Source of the DNA: Paraescarpia echinospica
Lineage: Eukaryota; Annelida; Polychaeta; Sabellida; Siboglinidae
Reading direction: 5' to 3'
NCBI GenBank assembly: GCA_020002185.1
Contig: CM034542.1
Coordinates: 54,591,858-54,655,857 of the forward strand
Length of the DNA: 64,000 bases
The notes under the pieces are model-generated. The model was given only the letters and a program-made list of their open reading frames with translations, had not been told where the DNA came from and searched no databases. Made by a program: the position numbers and the translations under genes. Below, piece after piece: positions 1 through 12,600 of the stretch (the stretch's first letter is position 1; every line of letters starts with the position of its first letter).

Positions 1-200
1 TCACGCGCACACATACCTATATATATGTGCACATGCAGGCATGCACAGCAAACGCGCACACTGTTATTACATCAAATAACGAAATGCCCATATGTTGTCA
101 GTGTCATATCAGCCAGTGGCAAAACTATTTAGCTATGGATGCATGGCTACAAACTTTAGTGGTCATACATTTGTATCGTAACAGATCATTGAAGGTAAGT

Positions 201-292
201 TATAGTCTGGTATCCAGTTATCGTCTGGTATCCATTTATCGTCTGGTATCCAGTTATCGTCTGGTATCCAGTTATTGTCTGGTATCCAGTTA
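201..292. repeat. 18-bp minisatellite, about 5 copies
   Basis: A unit reading TATCCAGTTATCGTCTGG repeats about five times with single-base variants (ATTTATC, TTATTGT). It lies downstream of the last BAIAP3-like exon seen here, probably in the next intron. No coding role is likely. Confidence 0.85.
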
Positions 293-294
293 TT

Positions 295-475
295 AGGGCA
301 GTTCTCAAACACTTTACACTTCACCCCTTCATTCGAACACCACCTCGACTTATCTGAGAAGCATTCAGCCACATTGCAAACATTGCATGACGACCATTCA
401 TACACAAATATCCACCTCTGTCTATATTGCCAGATATCCATTCATACAGCCGAGTGAACTGGAGCAATGTGGAGT
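295..475 (-). repeat. SINE-family fragment (body, antisense to +)
   Basis: This shares the body of a dispersed family also seen at 24178, 24530, 25298, 41335 and 42700. The common landmarks are a run like CTCGACTTATCTGAGAAGCATTCAGCC and, later, a ...CCAGATA(C/T)(C/T)CATTCATA segment (given here only as landmarks). The better copies end in a tRNA-like B box, so the family is tRNA-derived. This copy lacks the tRNA head. Confidence 0.6.
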
Positions 476-564
476 AACTCAAATTGCCCAAGCTTTGAAA
501 CAGCAGGAAACCAAGATATGTGTAGGAATATCACCCATTCTCATTCACAATCACTACAGATTAC

Positions 565-678
565 CTCAAAAAGTCTGTTTTTCATGGTTGACATGGAGAG
601 TCCTTTGCCGCTGGCATGGAAGAAGTCCATGAGGATCTCCAAGGCACTGTAGAGACGCTCAAAGAACCACGCCAGCTT
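565..678 (-). CDS. BAIAP3: BAIAP3-like exon 17 of those seen (MHD2, second part)
   Basis: Encodes 38 residues, from [16 protein letters not shown] to STMKNRLFE, phase 0 at both ends. The acceptor reads CCACAG and the donor GTAATC. The segment [17 protein letters not shown] matches the MHD2 helices of the Munc13-4/BAIAP3 branch, where an FFHAGG-like motif is typical. Reading past the donor meets a stop after about ten codons, which supports the splice. The 45-bp minisatellite begins about 30 bases upstream of this acceptor. Confidence 0.85.
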
Positions 679-3600
679 CTGTGGACACAAGACAAAGTGT
701 CTATGTGCAAATGACACATTACCTACACTCCAGAAAAGAATACACAAGTACACAAATGACACATTACCTACACTCCAGAAAAGAATACACAAGTACACAA
801 ATGACACATTACCTACACTCCAGAAAAGAATACACAAGTACACAAATGACACATTACCTACACTCCAGAAAAGAATACACAAGTACACAAATGACACATT
901 ACCTACACTCCAGAAAAGAATACACAAGTACACAAATGACACATTACCTACACTCCAGAAAAGAATACACAAGTACACAAATGACACATTACCTACACTC
1001 CAGAAAAGAATACACAAGTACACAAATGACACATTACCTACACTCCAGAAAAGAATACACAAGTACACAAATGACACATTACCTACACTCCAGAAAAGAA
1101 TACACAAGTACACAAATGACACATTACCTACACTCCAGAAAAGAATACACAAGTACACAAATGACACATTACCTACACTCCAGAAAAGAATACACAAGTA
1201 CACAAATGACACATTACCTACACTCCAGAAAAGAATACACAAGTACACACAAGTGTTCACAATTGTTGAGTTAAATTTGTGGCTTCCTTTCCTCAGAACA
1301 CAACAACTTTTATAATATATCTCATAAAATGGAATACAGGGTGAATTTGGAAACGTTTTGTGCAATTAGCCAATGCTGAAGCTTTATGTATACCTCGACC
1401 ACTGCAATATATTTATCAATATTTAATTTGCCAACACACATGGTCAAAGTGCATTCACATTTCCTTAAAGTTTGCAAATACTTTACACCTAAAATTTCTC
1501 CACGTTACTCAAAGTTGTAAATTTTAGTTCCTTTCCCTATTTTCTGCAGTGCGAATGTACCGGGTATTCACTGTATAAACCTCTGAATATTATCCAATCA
1601 GTCCAGAAATAATGCAGTTGTTATGCTTGAAGTCCTCATGATACAGAACAAACAATGAAAATCTGTTCAATGAAGAGATGGTAGTGTCATAAACTGCATT
1701 ACGTATGGGAAGCCATACAACCATATATACAAAATAGATTTTATTTGTGTATCTCTATCATGGAAATATTCCATGTTGTATTATTCATCCCATATTATTT
1801 TAACAACCTGACTGTTTGTAGTTTAACTGATAAAACACACTGTTTTAATTGTTTCCACTAATGTTTTCATCGACACAAGCTTTGAAATTACACCTCATTT
1901 GTTGAAATATCTTCAGTAGTTTTTTATTTATTACTAATACTGAAGCAAGCTAAAAGACAGATGTTTTGGGATATGAGGTCATGCTATCTCATATCGTCTA
2001 TTTTTTTATATATGGTAGGTAGGTAGGTTTATTTCAGGTTCATAAATGCATGTGTTTGAATAGTTTTGGATTATGTGTCAAGGTAAATAAAATGGACATT
2101 GAAGGTAAGATGGGTATATTTGTATTCCTGCCAAAATCACAACATTAACGGGTCATGACCCAGGTAGCTATTTTTAGCTCACGTGCAGAATAGGCCTGTG
2201 CCTGTGAATTAGCAGCCAGTTCGCTGTGGTGGATCGTATATCTGTATATAACTTGAAGCCTGCGTTACGTCTATCGTCCCAGATACTCACCACCTCCTCC
2301 GTCTCCAAGACTTCTGATATCTCCTCAAGAACCTCGACCCAGATCGAATCGAGGATGCGCTTGAAGTTTGACGACAGCAGGTTTGTGTTGAGAGTAAGCA
2401 AGTTACTGTCCAGGTAGTTCAGTAGGTCACTGATTGCCTGAAACAACAAAAGTATTTATACTGGTGTAACAATCCATAGAACTATTGAGTGAACAGTTCA
2501 TGTGATGATAGTGAAGTTATTTACATACAAGCATCAACATTTAGTTTTAATGTTTAAGTATTTCATAACACGTGCAAATATCTTAGATTATTTATTTAAT
2601 TTTTTTTTTTCTTACAATATTATTATATTTATTTTATTCTTCAATATTGTTAAAAGGTTAATCCATCTGTTTCATGGAATCCTAAGAATAGACATTATAA
2701 TTATATTAATAGCTTTTCGATTACATATAGTTGTTTTTATTTAATTTTAATAAATAAATTAAACATCTGCAAATGTTATTTCTTTACAACTGTATACCTA
2801 TTGCTCTTTCTGCAAGAAAAGGAAATTATCCCTCAGGTGCTTTAGCTATTATCCAAGGGAAAGTAGACCTCTTCCTTTCATGGTTAGTGGAAGAATGAGA
2901 GAAAGAATTATAGATTTATAGTGATACAATAACAAGGACAAGATCATTTGTCTTGGACACTGTATGTGACTCAGCCAGTTGACAAGACAATGGGTGTCTA
3001 AGGTAGTCGTGTAGATTTGAATGACTTACTTCATCAGGAGGCAACTTCTCCGGCGCCCAACATAAATGAAACACATCCTTCTTAATGTCTGGTCGCATCT
3101 GAAAGGACAGAACAATGTTGTGTCACCAAGACGTCATAGTAAGTTTGTGCTCGCAGAGAATGGTCAACAGCTACTAGATGTCAGTTGTCCAGTAATATTT
3201 CTCCTTTCTGATTAAAACAAATATTGGTTAAACAGAAAAGAATATACAAATATGTAGAAGTAAGCACGAAAACACGCTTATTTTGATAAACAAAACAAAA
3301 TTGTGTGGGTATATAATCACAATAATGCAGATTAACACTATTAACAAAATATATAGAAGATAAATGAAATTATAAATCACCTTGCTCCTAAACAATTACT
3401 GTTACACCGCTGAGCGAACAAGTCTCAACATTTCTCCATCTATTTACATTGATATACTAATTGTGGGTATTGTAAGTATATCTCCTCCAGGGCACTGGGG
3501 TTCTTTAGATTCCTTCGACTAGTGGCCTCTGACCTACCAAATGGTGGCATATTAAAAAAATATTTTCATACAAAGTTATGTATTTGCTTTGCCACCTATC

Positions 3601-6600
3601 GAAGACATATGGAAGCTGCAGAGTGGTCAGTGACTCACCAGACGGCACTACTCTAAACAGGTTTAAAATCAAGATAATGTAACGGTGATAAATGATGCCC
3701 TGGTTGTTTGCTCCATGGTTAGACATAAGATACTTTTCTAAATTAGGCCATACCTTGTCAGCGACTCGATCAACGACGTGTTTGATCTTGTGGATCATCT
3801 CATCGTCTGTGGCACTGACAGTGCCTATCAGAGCGAAGCGCGCTGCCTTGCTGCTCTTCTCTCCTTCGAACTTCTCGATGGCGAATATAATGTCCGAGAA
3901 CTTGAGGGCTTCTGGCAGGGGCTTGAGGGAACGGCGCACCTGCTCGATGTCATTGATGGTGATACACAGCTGTAACATACAAAGTGGTGATACACAGCTG
4001 TAACATACAAAGTGGTGATACACAGCTGTAACATATAAAGTGGTGATATAGAGCTGTAACATACAAAGTGGTGATACAGAGCTGTAACATACAAAGTGGT
4101 GATAGAGCTGTAACATACAAAGTGGTGATACACAGCTGTAACATACAAAGTGGTGATACACAGCTGTAACATATAAAGTGGTGATACAGAGCTGTAACTT
4201 ACAAAGTGGTGATACAGAGCTGTAACACACAAAGTGGTGATAGAGCTGTAACACACAAAGTGGTGATACAGAGATGTAACACACAAAGTGGTGATACAGA
4301 GCTGTAACATACAAAGTGGTGATACATAGCTGTAACATACAAAGTGGTGATACAGAGCTGTAACATACAATGTGGTTCAACACTGCGGAAAATGAGTATT
4401 TGCTAAATATAAAGTGAGTATGATAAAGGGTAGTCTCATAAATTCACAAAGTAAGAACCCACCCACTTCTGCCAGTTACCTGGTGTGGGATACAATACTT
4501 TGAGCGAATCATAGGTGGTGCCACTGTAGCGCTTTATTTCCCTGCACAATATGTGATGACCACCAACTATATTTTGGGTACTTTATGAAATGATGCAACA
4601 CACACACCTGTTCAGTGATGTCAAACTGGCCCACTTCATCGTAGTAGCCAGAGGCCTTCAACTTGGCATGAATCAAGTCAGCGTAGTATATAGCCCCCTC
4701 ACAAAGGTCCTGAAAGGTCACAGAAGGCTTGCACTCATTCAAAAGGTGTATTTTTATGACATTTCTTGTCCAAATGTCACCGAGTAAATTATACATTTCC
4801 CAAAAAGGGAAGACCCTTTTCTATTCAATTCCAAAAACATAATAGTCAGATGACATTTTCATTAACATACCGGTCTGCACTTAAGCTATCATCCGACAAG
4901 TTTTGCGTGGTAAACTTATGCTGTTTAATTTGTTTGCATGGTTACAACTTTCAGTTTATTATCATCATTAAACACATACAAATACAAGCAAAATTATAGT
5001 AACAGCAGCCAAACACCTTCCTTTTGTACTGTTTAACCTTACTGGCCAATAGGTAGCAGTGACAAATATTCCCGCTAATGCTTTTATTGGATGTATCAGT
5101 ATCAACATATCGTATTGCTGGTGAATTTGTGTACTGAAAGACACAAACATCGATGAATCGATGTACGTGTCTCTCAGTACACAACTACCCTACTGTTCAC
5201 CAGACAGCTCTCAGAGAGCTGCCCTCTAGTGTCTCACATCAACATACCTTTGTGATTTGGATGACAAACGGAATGGCGCCGATATGGTCCGGCCAATCCA
5301 TGCTCCGCCAGAATTCTATGATCTACAAATCAAGTAACATTAAAATGAACATTGTATGTTTCCTGTTACGTGAACTCAAACATAGTTTCTCCAAGTGTGA
5401 AAACAAAAAAGCACCGATATAATGAGATTTTTTAGCGTTAACATCATGAAGATGGCTATAGCCTTAAAGGAAATAAAAATAAGGCATTTGCTAAAATCCT
5501 TTTTCCATGTGTACACAAAGTTTAACATTGTATGTAACATTTGACAACATTAAACAAATACAGAAAAATACATTTATGTGGGACAGTGTTCCCTGTTAAT
5601 GTAGTGGTGTTACTGACTCAGAATGTGGGACAGTGTTCCCTGTTAATGTAGTGGTGTTACTGACTCAGAATGTGGGACAGGAAGAACTCTGGTCGCTGAG
5701 AGCAAGATCCACCACATATAGTTATTTATGTGGGACAGTGTTCCCTGTTAATGTAGTGGTGTTACTGACTCAGAATCGTAGCTAGTTTGCTGTAAATAAC
5801 AAGGCAGATGTAAGTTTGTACCAGAGCTTTGTATTAAGCCAAACATTAAACCATACAATATAATATGTACATGAAGTGCCTTAGTCTATATAATTATAAT
5901 AAATAATTTACCGCAAAGGTGAGGGGAACCAACCATTTGTAGCATTAATTCGATTTTAAGCCCGTCTGTGAAACGATTCCCGCGGAACATGAAATTTTAA
6001 TGAGCTAGGCGATCACGTGGTATTGTGACGTCACTTATGACACACACTCGCATCAGGCCGACCCTTTCCATGCATTCAGAGCATGTTTACAAGTATAGCT
6101 TTTGGGTCAAAACGAGCGTCAGAATGAGTTATTGTGCAATATTCTGATGTAATACAAACACTAGTCATCATAGAGGAACAAACATTTATCTTACGGTTCA
6201 ACATGAATCAAATTTTATTCAAAACAACGAATGCGAATGGGCCTACAAGTCGACTAGGTTTCGCCGAGCTTAGACTCGTTTTCAGAATAATTATATCGAA
6301 TGCAACCAACGGGAGATAATCTACACCAATAAACATACATAGCAAACATATATTGTATCTAGCTACATGAAGTAACGTGTATAATCTCATAATAGCACTA
6401 GAATATCGATATATGAAGGAGTTGTACAATTTATCATAACAACTTAAATCAGTCAGAGAGTTTCCATTGGTCCCGCTAGCTCAGTGGGTAGGCGCGTTGG
6501 TTACTTGTCATTTATTTTACAATTGGGCGACGCCGGTTCAATCCTGACAGCATGCAAACCTTTGATTTTCTTTACACTTTTTTTGTTTATGTTTTCACGA

Positions 6601-9600
6601 AGTAATATAAAAAAAATCATTTTATACTATAATGCACTGTTTGTAAATATTTTTTTAATTTTTTTTGTAATTATTTATTCGCCACAAAAATGAAAATATG
6701 GTCATTTTATATAACGATGTTTCTAAATTGTATTTATCCAGACAGATCTCAATCTGTTTTCACATATATAATTACACTATATTACCGTACAATATATTTA
6801 CAATTAATAAATTATATATCCATTACATTATATTTGTTTGGATAAATAAAATTTAGAAACATCGTTATATATAATGACCATATTTTCATTTTTGTTTGTG
6901 TTTGTATTACGTCGGAATATTGCACAATAACTCATTCTGATGCTCGTTTCGACCCAAAAGCTATACTTGTAAACATGCTCTGAATGCATGGAAAGGGTCG
7001 GCCTGATGCGAGTTTGAGTCATAAGTGACGTCACATCTCGGCATCTCGAACAGCGCGCCAAAAATATGCATATTCGAAAATGTCCGGATACACACCATAA
7101 AATGTGGAATTTCTAATTCATTGAATTTTTTTGATATTTTTGGCTTGGTGGACGTGGAAATAGATAGCAGGATGTAATATAACAGGAATTCGAGCAATAG
7201 ATGTTTTTATTCCCTTTAATAACACTGCTGGCTTGAGAGAATGGTCAGACATACGGGATTTCCTGGTTGCTCTTTGATGTGGCGTGGGCGGTTTGGTTCC
7301 CAGAACATGACTGATGAAGACAATGACTAAGACAATTGAATCAGCAAACTTCTGTACATTGCTCAGCGTATCTGCCAGAGGCAGTGTAGCCAACAACACA
7401 AGGCTTACAAGGATGACAGACAGCCCTTACACAGGTGTTGTCTCCACCAACCTGTCCGAAGCAACATGCGACGTCTACTGCTGACGTGCTCTGCTTCACC
7501 TGACCTTCGACCTGGCCGACCTGCAGACGTAGAGCAAGAGGTATGGTCAGCATATAGAAGAGACATCAAATAAAACATTGTATGCGCCCCTTTTACATAC
7601 ACCCTCCTATGCAAAGCAACAATGCAAGACAAGTGTGGATTGAAATAGGCCAACTTAATGACATTTACGTTTACTCATGTATATATATTATGTAAACAAC
7701 AACATATATACATCAATACATGTTCACAGCAAGCCGGCCCCAGTGGTATTGCTAACCAATGCCTACAAATCCTAGATGTATATTACCAACCATCACCATG
7801 CAACTATATCACTATAGTATATTTACAACTGACACCGTATCGGTGGGGGTCACTTGGCCACCAGGTCACCACGGACAAAGGGACTTCAAATAAAACGTCT
7901 GTCATTATGAAAGAGAGGATGTCTGTTGCTTGTTTATTTATAATAAATATCATCTAACGATAATCGAGTGGTGTATGTGTTCTCACGCAATCACCTTGTC
8001 TAGTTCGACGGCTGCCTTGATCCTCTTGATAGCCTTGTACTTGGAGATGTTGATCCAGCGTTGGATCGGTACGTTGTACCAGCGGTAGTACTGCGTGATG
8101 GTGAGACCATCTCTCTCACTGCCCAGGCAAGTACACACAACAGTTAAACACACTCACACAGTCCAGGTGCCAACTGTTGCAGTTCAACTGATAGTCTTAT
8201 GGATTAAATGTACTGGTCTTATCTCACTTGTTCCTAAAATAAGTTTATCCTCTACACCCCATGACATGATGACTTCCCCCTGTTGTCTCCCCTTGCTGTC
8301 TCCATCCTACCATCCTCCCCATACCGTTCTCCCCCTACCACCCTACCTCCCTCTGCCATCCTTCCTCTACCACCCTACCTCCCTCTACCATCCTCCCTCT
8401 ACCACCCTACCTCCCTCTACTGTCTTCCCCCTCTGTCCTCCCCCTACCATCCTATCCCAACCGTCCTCCCTGTACCATCCTATCCCAACTGTCCTCCCTG
8501 TACCATCCTATCCCAACCGTCCTCCCTGTACCATCCTATCCCAACTGTCCTCCCTGTACCATCCTATCCCAACCATCCTCCCTGTACCATCCTATGCCAA
8601 CCGTCCTCCCCTACCATCCTCCCCGTACAATCCTATCCCAACCGTCCTCCCCTATCGTCTTCCCCCTACCATCCTCCCCTTACCGTCTTCCCCTGCCATC
8701 CTCCCTCTACCATCTTCCCACTTCTGTCTGCCTTCCTCCTACCACCATAACTCCCTCTACCGTCCTCCCCTACCATCCTTCCATACCATCCTCCCCCTAC
8801 CATCCCCCCTACTGTCTTCCCCCTACCATCCTCCCCCACCATCCTTCTGTACCGTCCTCCCCACCATCCTACCAAAAACCACCCTACCTCACACTATTGT
8901 CCTCCCCCTACAATCCTCCCCCTACCATCCTCCCTATAATGTCTTCCACCTAGCATCCTCCCTCTAACGTCCTCCCACTACCGTCTTTCCCCTACCATCC
9001 TCCCCAAAACCACCCAACCTCACACTATCGTTCTCCCCCTACCATCCATGATCTTGACAGGTTGATCAAATGGTCTGAAAAGTGGCAAATGCTGTTCAAT
9101 TTTGGGAAATGTAAATGCCTCCACACAGGACATGGGAACGAAGAAGTAGAATATACAATGGGGGTACTGTACTAAGTACTACTGTAAAAGAAAAGGACTT
9201 AGGGTTAACCATTACTGCTGATATGAAGGTTTCAGAGCAGTGCGGAATTGCAGCTTCAAAGGGAAATCAAATCCTTGGATTAATTAGGCGAAACATAACG
9301 TATAAGGAAAAAGAGCTAATAATACCGCTGTACAAAACAATAGTTAGGCCTCATTTAGAATATTGTATTCAAGCGTGGAGGCCATATCCAGGAAGGACAT
9401 AGATATGCTAGAAAGAGTGCAGAGGAGAGCAACTAAAATGATACAAAACTGAGGGATCTTAGTTACGAAATACGCCTAAAAAATGCGGTTTAACAACACT
9501 AGAGACCAGGAGATTGAGAGGGAGATCAGATAGAAGTGTTTAAAATATTGAAGGGTTATGAAAATATTGATAGAAATATTTTTTTCTCAGTTAAGAAAGA

Positions 9601-12600
9601 TAGAAGGACTAGAGGACATGAACTTACATTGGCAAAGGAGCAGAGTAGATTGGATATAAGAAAGTTTTCATTTTCACAAAGGACTGTAAATGAATGGAAC
9701 AGATTACCTGCTGATTGTGTGGGTGCTAGTAGCGTGAATATGTTTAAAAATAAAATCGACACATACCTCAGACGGGCAGGATACACATAGATAAAAGGGT
9801 CGGACTCTCGATAAGCCAAAGGGCTTCCTTGTCCACCTGCCACCTAGAGTTAATTCTCTGGGTGGCAATCTTGTTAAATCTTGTTAAATCCTCCCCCTAC
9901 TGTCTTCCCCCTACCATCTTCCCTCTACTGTTTTCCCCCTACCATCCTCCCTCCAACGTCCTCCCACTACCGTCTTTCCCCTACCGTCCTCCCTCTACCA
10001 TCTTCCCCCTACTGTCCTCCCCCACCACTCACCTGGCAGGCAGGTGTTCCTTCAGGTCACAGAACTCATGCAGGGTGAGGTACAGCTCAAACAGGTGCAT
10101 GCCCATCTGCTCCGCACAGACCTGCTCCGCACGGATGTCATCAACCTCAGGCACGGAGAACTTTACGTGCTCCAGCTTCTTTGTCATGTCCTCGCCCAGC
10201 TGCGGGGCACGGTAATATGTCGTCACATACACGCATACACAACCTGCCTTAGTGCACACCTGACCATAAGGAAACCTATCTATAAAGGACGCTTTTGAAA
10301 GTCCTAAATGACCAGTTTGCATTGCCCACTATCTCTCCACAGTGGACACCTGTCCATAATGGACATATTGCAGTCCCGATGATCTCCATTATGGGTAGGT
10401 TTTATATATGTATATATGAAGGGGTTCAGGGCAAAGCGCGATATATCCATTTTCTTCGTTTTGAGAAAAAGTCACTTTTGTGCTTCGATCATCGTCAAAG
10501 TTTAAACAACTTGTAAATTAAGTTGATGTATATTTAAAATCCAAAGTCACAGAGACTGGTGGCAAACTCTGAAATATTTGTTGAACATCTGTTATGCAAA
10601 ATGTGATTTTGAATTTTTTTATCAAAATGCTGTATATTCATAGTGTGCACTGGCGTTTATTGTGTTTTGAAAACAAACGTTCTTTTATGCACTTGGTTTC
10701 AAAGGGATTTCTGGTATTTTTGGATAAATTATATAATATCCTTAAACAAACATTTAGTCCTGGTTTGGGCAAAATTCCAAAAATGGCGTTTATCGTGTTT
10801 TACCCTGAAACCCTTCATATATATGTGAATGATTTCAGGGAAAAATGGTATATATGCGTTTTTAGGTTTCACAAAAACTCACTTCAGTGCTTCGTTCTCA
10901 AATAGTAAATGAAAACTTGTACTGGGTACATGATATTATAATATTTCGGAACATAACATATTCATGACTGATAGCAACGGCGAAAATCGTTTTTGTACAT
11001 TTCAATACCGAAAATATGACCCGCCGCCAGGAAATGAATCTGATTACACCTTTCTTCATTTGCTAGTTTTTGCTAATGTGCACAAGAGGAAAACAAGAGG
11101 CTTCCAATGGAACCAATGATGTGTGGTGCCATCTGAATGCACAGTTATAAAGTTCTAAAATTGATACTCACAGAAAAAGCAGTTCTGAGCAATCATGCTC
11201 TAAAGGCTCGGGAATTAGTGTTTGCTTGAATCTACTTTAGTTCAAACGCATTGAGTAATTGAGTAAAATATATTCAGAGAATAGATAGTTTATGTATTAC
11301 TTTTTAGCAACAGTTAAAATCCCCAAATCAGCCACACAACCCTGACTTCATTTTCAGTCTGTATTTCAAACTGAATGCTGGTGCAAAGGAAGTAATTCAC
11401 AGTGGTGGATCACATTCACAGTGGTGGATCACATTCACAGTGGTGGATCACATTCACGGTGGTGGATCACATTCACGGTGGTGGATCACATTCACGGTGG
11501 TGGATCACATTCACGGTGGTGGATCACATTCACGGTGGTGGATCACATTCACGGTGGTGGATCACATTCACGGTGGTGGATCACATTCACAGTGGTGGAT
11601 CACACTCACGGTGGTGGATCACATTCACGGTGGTGGATCACATTCACAGTGGTGGATCACACTCACGGTGGTGGATCACATTCACGGTGGTGGATCACAT
11701 TCACAGTGGTGGATCACATTCACGGTGGTGGATCACATTCACGGTGGTGGATCACATTCACGGTGGTGGATCACATTCACGGTGGTGGATCACATTCACG
11801 GTGGTGGATCACATTCACGGTGGTGGATCACATTCACGGTGGTGGATCACATTCACAGTGGTGGATCACATTCACGGTGGTGGATCACATTCACGGTGGT
11901 GGATCACATTCACAGTGGTGGATCACATTCACAGTGGTGGATCACATTCACGGTGGTGGATCACATTCACGGTGGTGGATCACATTCACGGTGGTGGATC
12001 ACATTCACGGTGGTGGATCACATTCACGGTGGTGGATCACATTCACAGTGGTGGATCACATTCACAGTGGTGGATCACATTCACAGTGGTGGATCACATT
12101 CACGGTGGTGGATCACATTCACGGTGGTGGATCACATTCACGGTGGTGGATCACATTCACGGTGGTGGATCACATTCACGGTGGTGGATCACATTCACGG
12201 TGGTGGATCACATTCACGGTGGTGGATCACATTCACGGTGGTGGATCACATTCACAGTGGTGGATCACACTCACGGTGGTGGATCACATTCACGGTGGTG
12301 GATCACATTCACAGTGGTGGATCACATTCACGGTGGTGGATCACATTCACAGTGGTGGATCACATTCACGGTGGTGGATCACATTCACGGTGGTGGATCA
12401 CATTCACGGTGGTGGATCACATTCACGGTGGTGGATCACATTCACGGTGGTGGATCACATTCACAGTGGTGGATCACATTCACAGTGGTGGATCACATTC
12501 ACAGTGGTGGATCACATTCACGGTGGTGGATCACATTCACGGTGGTGGATCACATTCACGGTGGTGGATCACATTCACGGTGGTGGATCACATTCACGGT

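Noticed and set aside
541..1365. 274-codon minus-strand frame with 15-residue repeats
   Set aside because: Only the 565-678 part is a real exon; the rest is the 45-bp minisatellite upstream of its acceptor.
6469..6550. A genuine tRNA gene
   Set aside because: A and B boxes are present, but the B box is one base short, the acceptor strands do not pair and no anticodon arm is clear. It also sits inside an inserted repeat.
8095..8967. 290-codon proline/serine-rich plus frame
   Set aside because: C/T-rich degenerate repeat. Low-complexity composition and no start context or splice sites.
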